DNA of 64,000 nt, from assembly GCA_038363925.1 (NCBI GenBank), contig JAQQWL010000001.1, forward strand, positions 2,842,024 through 2,906,023, read 5' to 3'. Shown one piece after another: positions 61,001 to 64,000 of this stretch. The notes below the pieces were generated by a model. That model had not been told where the DNA came from and did no database searches. It saw only the letters and a list, made by a program, of their open reading frames with translations. The position numbers and the translations under genes are program-made. Source of the DNA: Apiospora phragmitis. Lineage: Eukaryota > Ascomycota > Sordariomycetes > Amphisphaeriales > Apiosporaceae. Positions within the stretch are counted from its first letter, which is position 1; each line of letters starts with the position of its first letter.

Positions 61001-63945
61001 CCCTTATTTATACCTATATATAAACTTAACCAGGAGCACGAACAAGCCTTAAAAGAGTATATTATAGAAAATCTCGAGAAAAGAGTTATCCGACCATTCA
61101 CATCACTAGCAGGCTTCCCCATCCTCTTCGTTCTAAAAAAGAATAAAAACGGGAAACCTAAATAGCGTATATATATCGATTATTAAAAACTTAACGAAAT
61201 TATTATTAAAAACCGGTACCCCTTATTTTTAATCGGCGATTTATGAATAGACTATTATAAGCTAAAATCTTTATAATACTCGACTTTTTTAATATATATA
61301 ACTTAATTCGAATTAAAAAAGAAAAAAAGTAGAAAACCGCGTTCCGAACTAAATACGGCTATTTTGAATACTAAGCTATACCGTTTAGCTTAATTAATAT
61401 ACTAGCTAACTTTTAATTTATAATTAACTATATTTTACGAAAATACCTTAATAAGTTCGTTATAATATATCTCGATAATATCCTTATCTACTCCGAGAAT
61501 AACGAGCAGTACCGAAAACATATAAAACTAATATTCTAAAAGCTATAGGACGCTAACTTACTAGTTAACCTAAAAAAGAGCGAATTCCACTAACGATCCG
61601 TCACCTTCATAAGATACGTAATATCCCCGGGCGAAATCTGAATAAAACCTTCGAAAATCTCAGCAATTAAAAAGTGGCCCACGCCCACAAGCGCTACAAA
61701 AGTCAGATCCTTCTTAAAACTAGCCAATTACTACCGGATTTTCGTCCCCGGATTTAACAAGATAGCGACACCCTTAATAAACCTAACAAAAAAGGACGAA
61801 CTATTCTAATAAATAAAAAAAAAAAATAAAGCCTTCCACGATATTAAGGAATAAATCCTTAACGAACTAATACTTCGTATAATAAACCCGTCTAAACCCT
61901 TTAAAATCGAAACCGACGTATTAAACTATGCGATCAGAGGACAGCTTAATTAACGAAATAATAACGGAAAGTCGCACCCCGTCGCATTCTTTTCGAAAAA
62001 GCTTAATAAACTAGAGCTTAATTATTAAATTTATAATAAAGAATTAATAACTATTATTAAAGCTTATAAAGAATAAAGACATTATTTTAATAGAATAATA
62101 AAGCTAGTTAAAATCTATACCGATTATAAAAACCTTATAACGTTCACTACTATTAAAGAGCTAAATAAACGATAAATATAATAATCTAAATTCTTTTTAA
62201 AGTTTAACCTTATCATTATCTACTAGAAAAGTAATAAGAACGGTCGCGCCGACGCGTTAAGCCGATAACCGGACTATTAAGAGGAGGTTCTGTCCGAAAC
62301 GCGAATAATTCTGACTTATAATTAAAACGGTAACCTCGCGCCTTTAAAATAACTAAACGTTACAAACCACGTTTAATATAATAATAATTAAGTTATTAAA
62401 TTTTAATAACTTAACCAAAACCTCGACCCCGTAAATTACCCTAAGGATCACCTCGAAGACTGCGACGGTTTTACCTTTTATTAAAATAAGATCTATATCC
62501 CTAAATAATATCGCGAAAACTTTATCCAAGAAATCCACGAACACCCCGTATACGGACACTAAGGGATATTTAAAACCTAAAAAAAGATCACCAAATAATT
62601 CGACTATAAAAACCTCAAACCAATCGTAACCAAAGTAATCGGCAAATATAACCTCTATAATAAAACCAAAGCCGCCAGACATCGACTATATAGAGAATTA
62701 CAGTCGATCCCACCGCTAAATAAAATATAAAAAACTATTACACTTAACTTCGTTATCAAGCTTCCCCTATTAAAAGAACCCTTAACTAAGGTTAACTATA
62801 ACAGCATCCTAATAATTACGAATAAACTCACGAAATATACCTACTTCCTACCGTATAAAAAATTTAACAATACCAACGACCTAATATACACGTTTCTCCG
62901 GATAATCGTTAGCCAGCACGGGCTACTCGAAACAATTATCTCCGATAGAGATAAACTATTCACCGCTAAATTCTAAAAGTTACTTATAATATAACTTAAA
63001 GTTAAATATAAACTATCCACGGCTTACCACCCCTAAATAAATAAATAAACTAAGTAAATAAACTAAACCCTAAAATAATACCTACGCTGCTACATTAACT
63101 ATAAATAAAACAATTAGGTATAACTATTACTCATAACCTAATTCGTTTATAATAACGTAAAAAACGAAACCACGCGTATCTCACTATTCCGAGCAAACTA
63201 CGGGTACGACCTAGAAATTACCAGAAAACCCTTAAAAAAAGAACTAATACTAATCGCGACCATATAAATCAAAAAACTAAAAAAACTCTAAATTATATTA
63301 TAACAAGACCTTACCTTCCTCTAATAATAAATAAAAAGATACGCCGACTAAATAAAGTTAAAAGGACTAACCTTTAAAAAAGGAGAAAAAGTTTACCTCT
63401 TACGACGAAATATTAAAATAAAACGACTAAGCGATAAATTAAACTTTAAAAAGATAAAACTATTTAAAATCGTAAAAGTTATTTTAAAAACTAATTACTA
63501 ATTATTATTACCTAAAATAATATAGATACACCTTATATTTTATATTTTATTATTTAAACTAATAACTAAGAATACCTCGATCGATATATAACTAGAAGTT
63601 ATAATAAATTAATATGAGTACGAAATCAAAAAAATTATCGATAAAAGAAAAAATAAATAAGGGTACTAATACCTCGTCTAATAAAAAGGTTACCCACTTA
63701 AAAATAACATCTAAAAACCTAAAAAACACCTGGCGAACGCCGCGGAGGAGCTTCGGGAGTTCGAACAGCAGGATCAGCGGAAGGCACCAGGGGGCCCAGA
63801 CCCCCGAAATCAGCTAGACCCAGGGAAGCCCAGTCCACGTTAGGAGGAACGCCTATAAGCTAGAGGTCCCCCACCAAACAACTCTCGTGGCCCTTTAAAA
63901 TAGGGAAAATATCGTCCTCCTTATCCAATTCCTCCATACCACAAC
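57352..63945 (+). mobile_element. RIP-degraded Ty3/gypsy retrotransposon with chromodomain (chromovirus), 3'-truncated
   Basis: The element begins TGTTACGACTTGACCC, an LTR-type start. Reading through RIP stops in the + direction gives a complete chromovirus order. Gag has a decayed zinc knuckle near 59150-59200. Reverse transcriptase follows at about 61080-61560, with IIIKNRYPL and YLDNILIYSEN; the catalytic YLDD is now YLDN. RNase H is at about 61900-62060 (HPVAFFSKKL). The integrase zinc region is at about 62530-62690 (EIHEHPVYGH, NKTKAARH) and its core near 63010 (STAYHP). The integrase C-terminus near 63380 reads GEKVYLLRRNIK. A chromodomain is at about 63610-63760. TAA and TAG interrupt every module. 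The last codons (from about 63730) are GC-rich and unmutated. No 3' LTR is present before the telomere. Confidence 0.9.
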
Positions 63946-64000
63946 TAAGGGTTAGGGTTAGGGTTACTTAGGGTTAGGGTTAGGGTTACTTAGGGTTAGG
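63946..64000 (+). repeat. Telomeric repeat array (TTAGGG with TTAC-interrupted variants)
   Basis: The last 55 bases are TTAGGG repeats oriented toward the window end, so this is a right chromosome end, cut off by the window or the assembly. After a first partial unit, TTAC is inserted between TTAGGG units twice at regular spacing, giving TTACTTAGGG variants. The array directly abuts truncated retrotransposon sequence, with no subtelomeric helicase gene between. Confidence 0.95.

Noticed and set aside
62353..62682. 109-codon minus-strand frame in the retrotransposon
   Set aside because: It is antisense to the integrase zinc-binding region. RIP created long stop-free antisense runs of AT-rich codons.
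63614..63817. 67-codon plus-strand frame near the telomere
   Set aside because: It overlaps the decayed chromodomain in a different frame; the ATG is a product of RIP and not a gene start.

Overview
The window is the right end of a chromosome of a filamentous ascomycete (Pezizomycotina, most likely a Sordariomycete). The genes are GC-rich with short GT-AG introns of about 50-130 bp. The protein families are fungal, the transposons carry heavy RIP-type mutation (CpA changed to TpA on both strands), and the last 55 bases are TTAGGG telomeric repeats. I could not identify the species from sequence alone.

Layout. 1-18.7 kb is core-like: IML1 (GATOR1 subunit), a short-chain dehydrogenase, a ZRC1-type vacuolar zinc transporter and an FNIP/Lst4-type gene. 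IML1 and FNIP both act in amino-acid signalling to TORC1. A RIP-mutated pogo/Fot1-like DNA transposon lies at 18.7-20.5 kb. From 23 to 30 kb are an MFS transporter, a small secreted protein and a family-31-type glycosyltransferase. From 30 to 37 kb is a gene graveyard: a decayed Dal5-type permease, an aldo-keto reductase with an internal deletion, and a collapsed NRPS. From 37 to 44 kb are a GNAT acetyltransferase, a GPI-anchored-type surface protein, an FAD monooxygenase and a metallo-beta-lactamase-fold hydrolase.

The most notable region is 45.6-56.1 kb. It holds a hybrid NRPS-PKS with the order A-T-KS-AT-KR-ACP-reductase, transcribed divergently from an NmrA-like reductase, which is followed by a PhyH-type Fe(II)/2-oxoglutarate dioxygenase. 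This architecture and these partners are those of SwnK and its neighbours in the swainsonine (SWN) alkaloid cluster. Only one NmrA gene and one dioxygenase are present; swnA, swnT and the second reductase and dioxygenase are not in the window. Telomere-ward follow a second, inverted and interrupted copy of the pogo-like element, then a RIP-degraded Ty3/gypsy chromovirus that ends without a 3' LTR, then the telomere.

A caution about reading frames: at least sixteen single-base frame breaks interrupt eight otherwise well-conserved genes, including housekeeping ones. This looks more like uncorrected long-read indels than real gene loss. Gene limits below therefore span the breaks, and the breaks are listed by position only.
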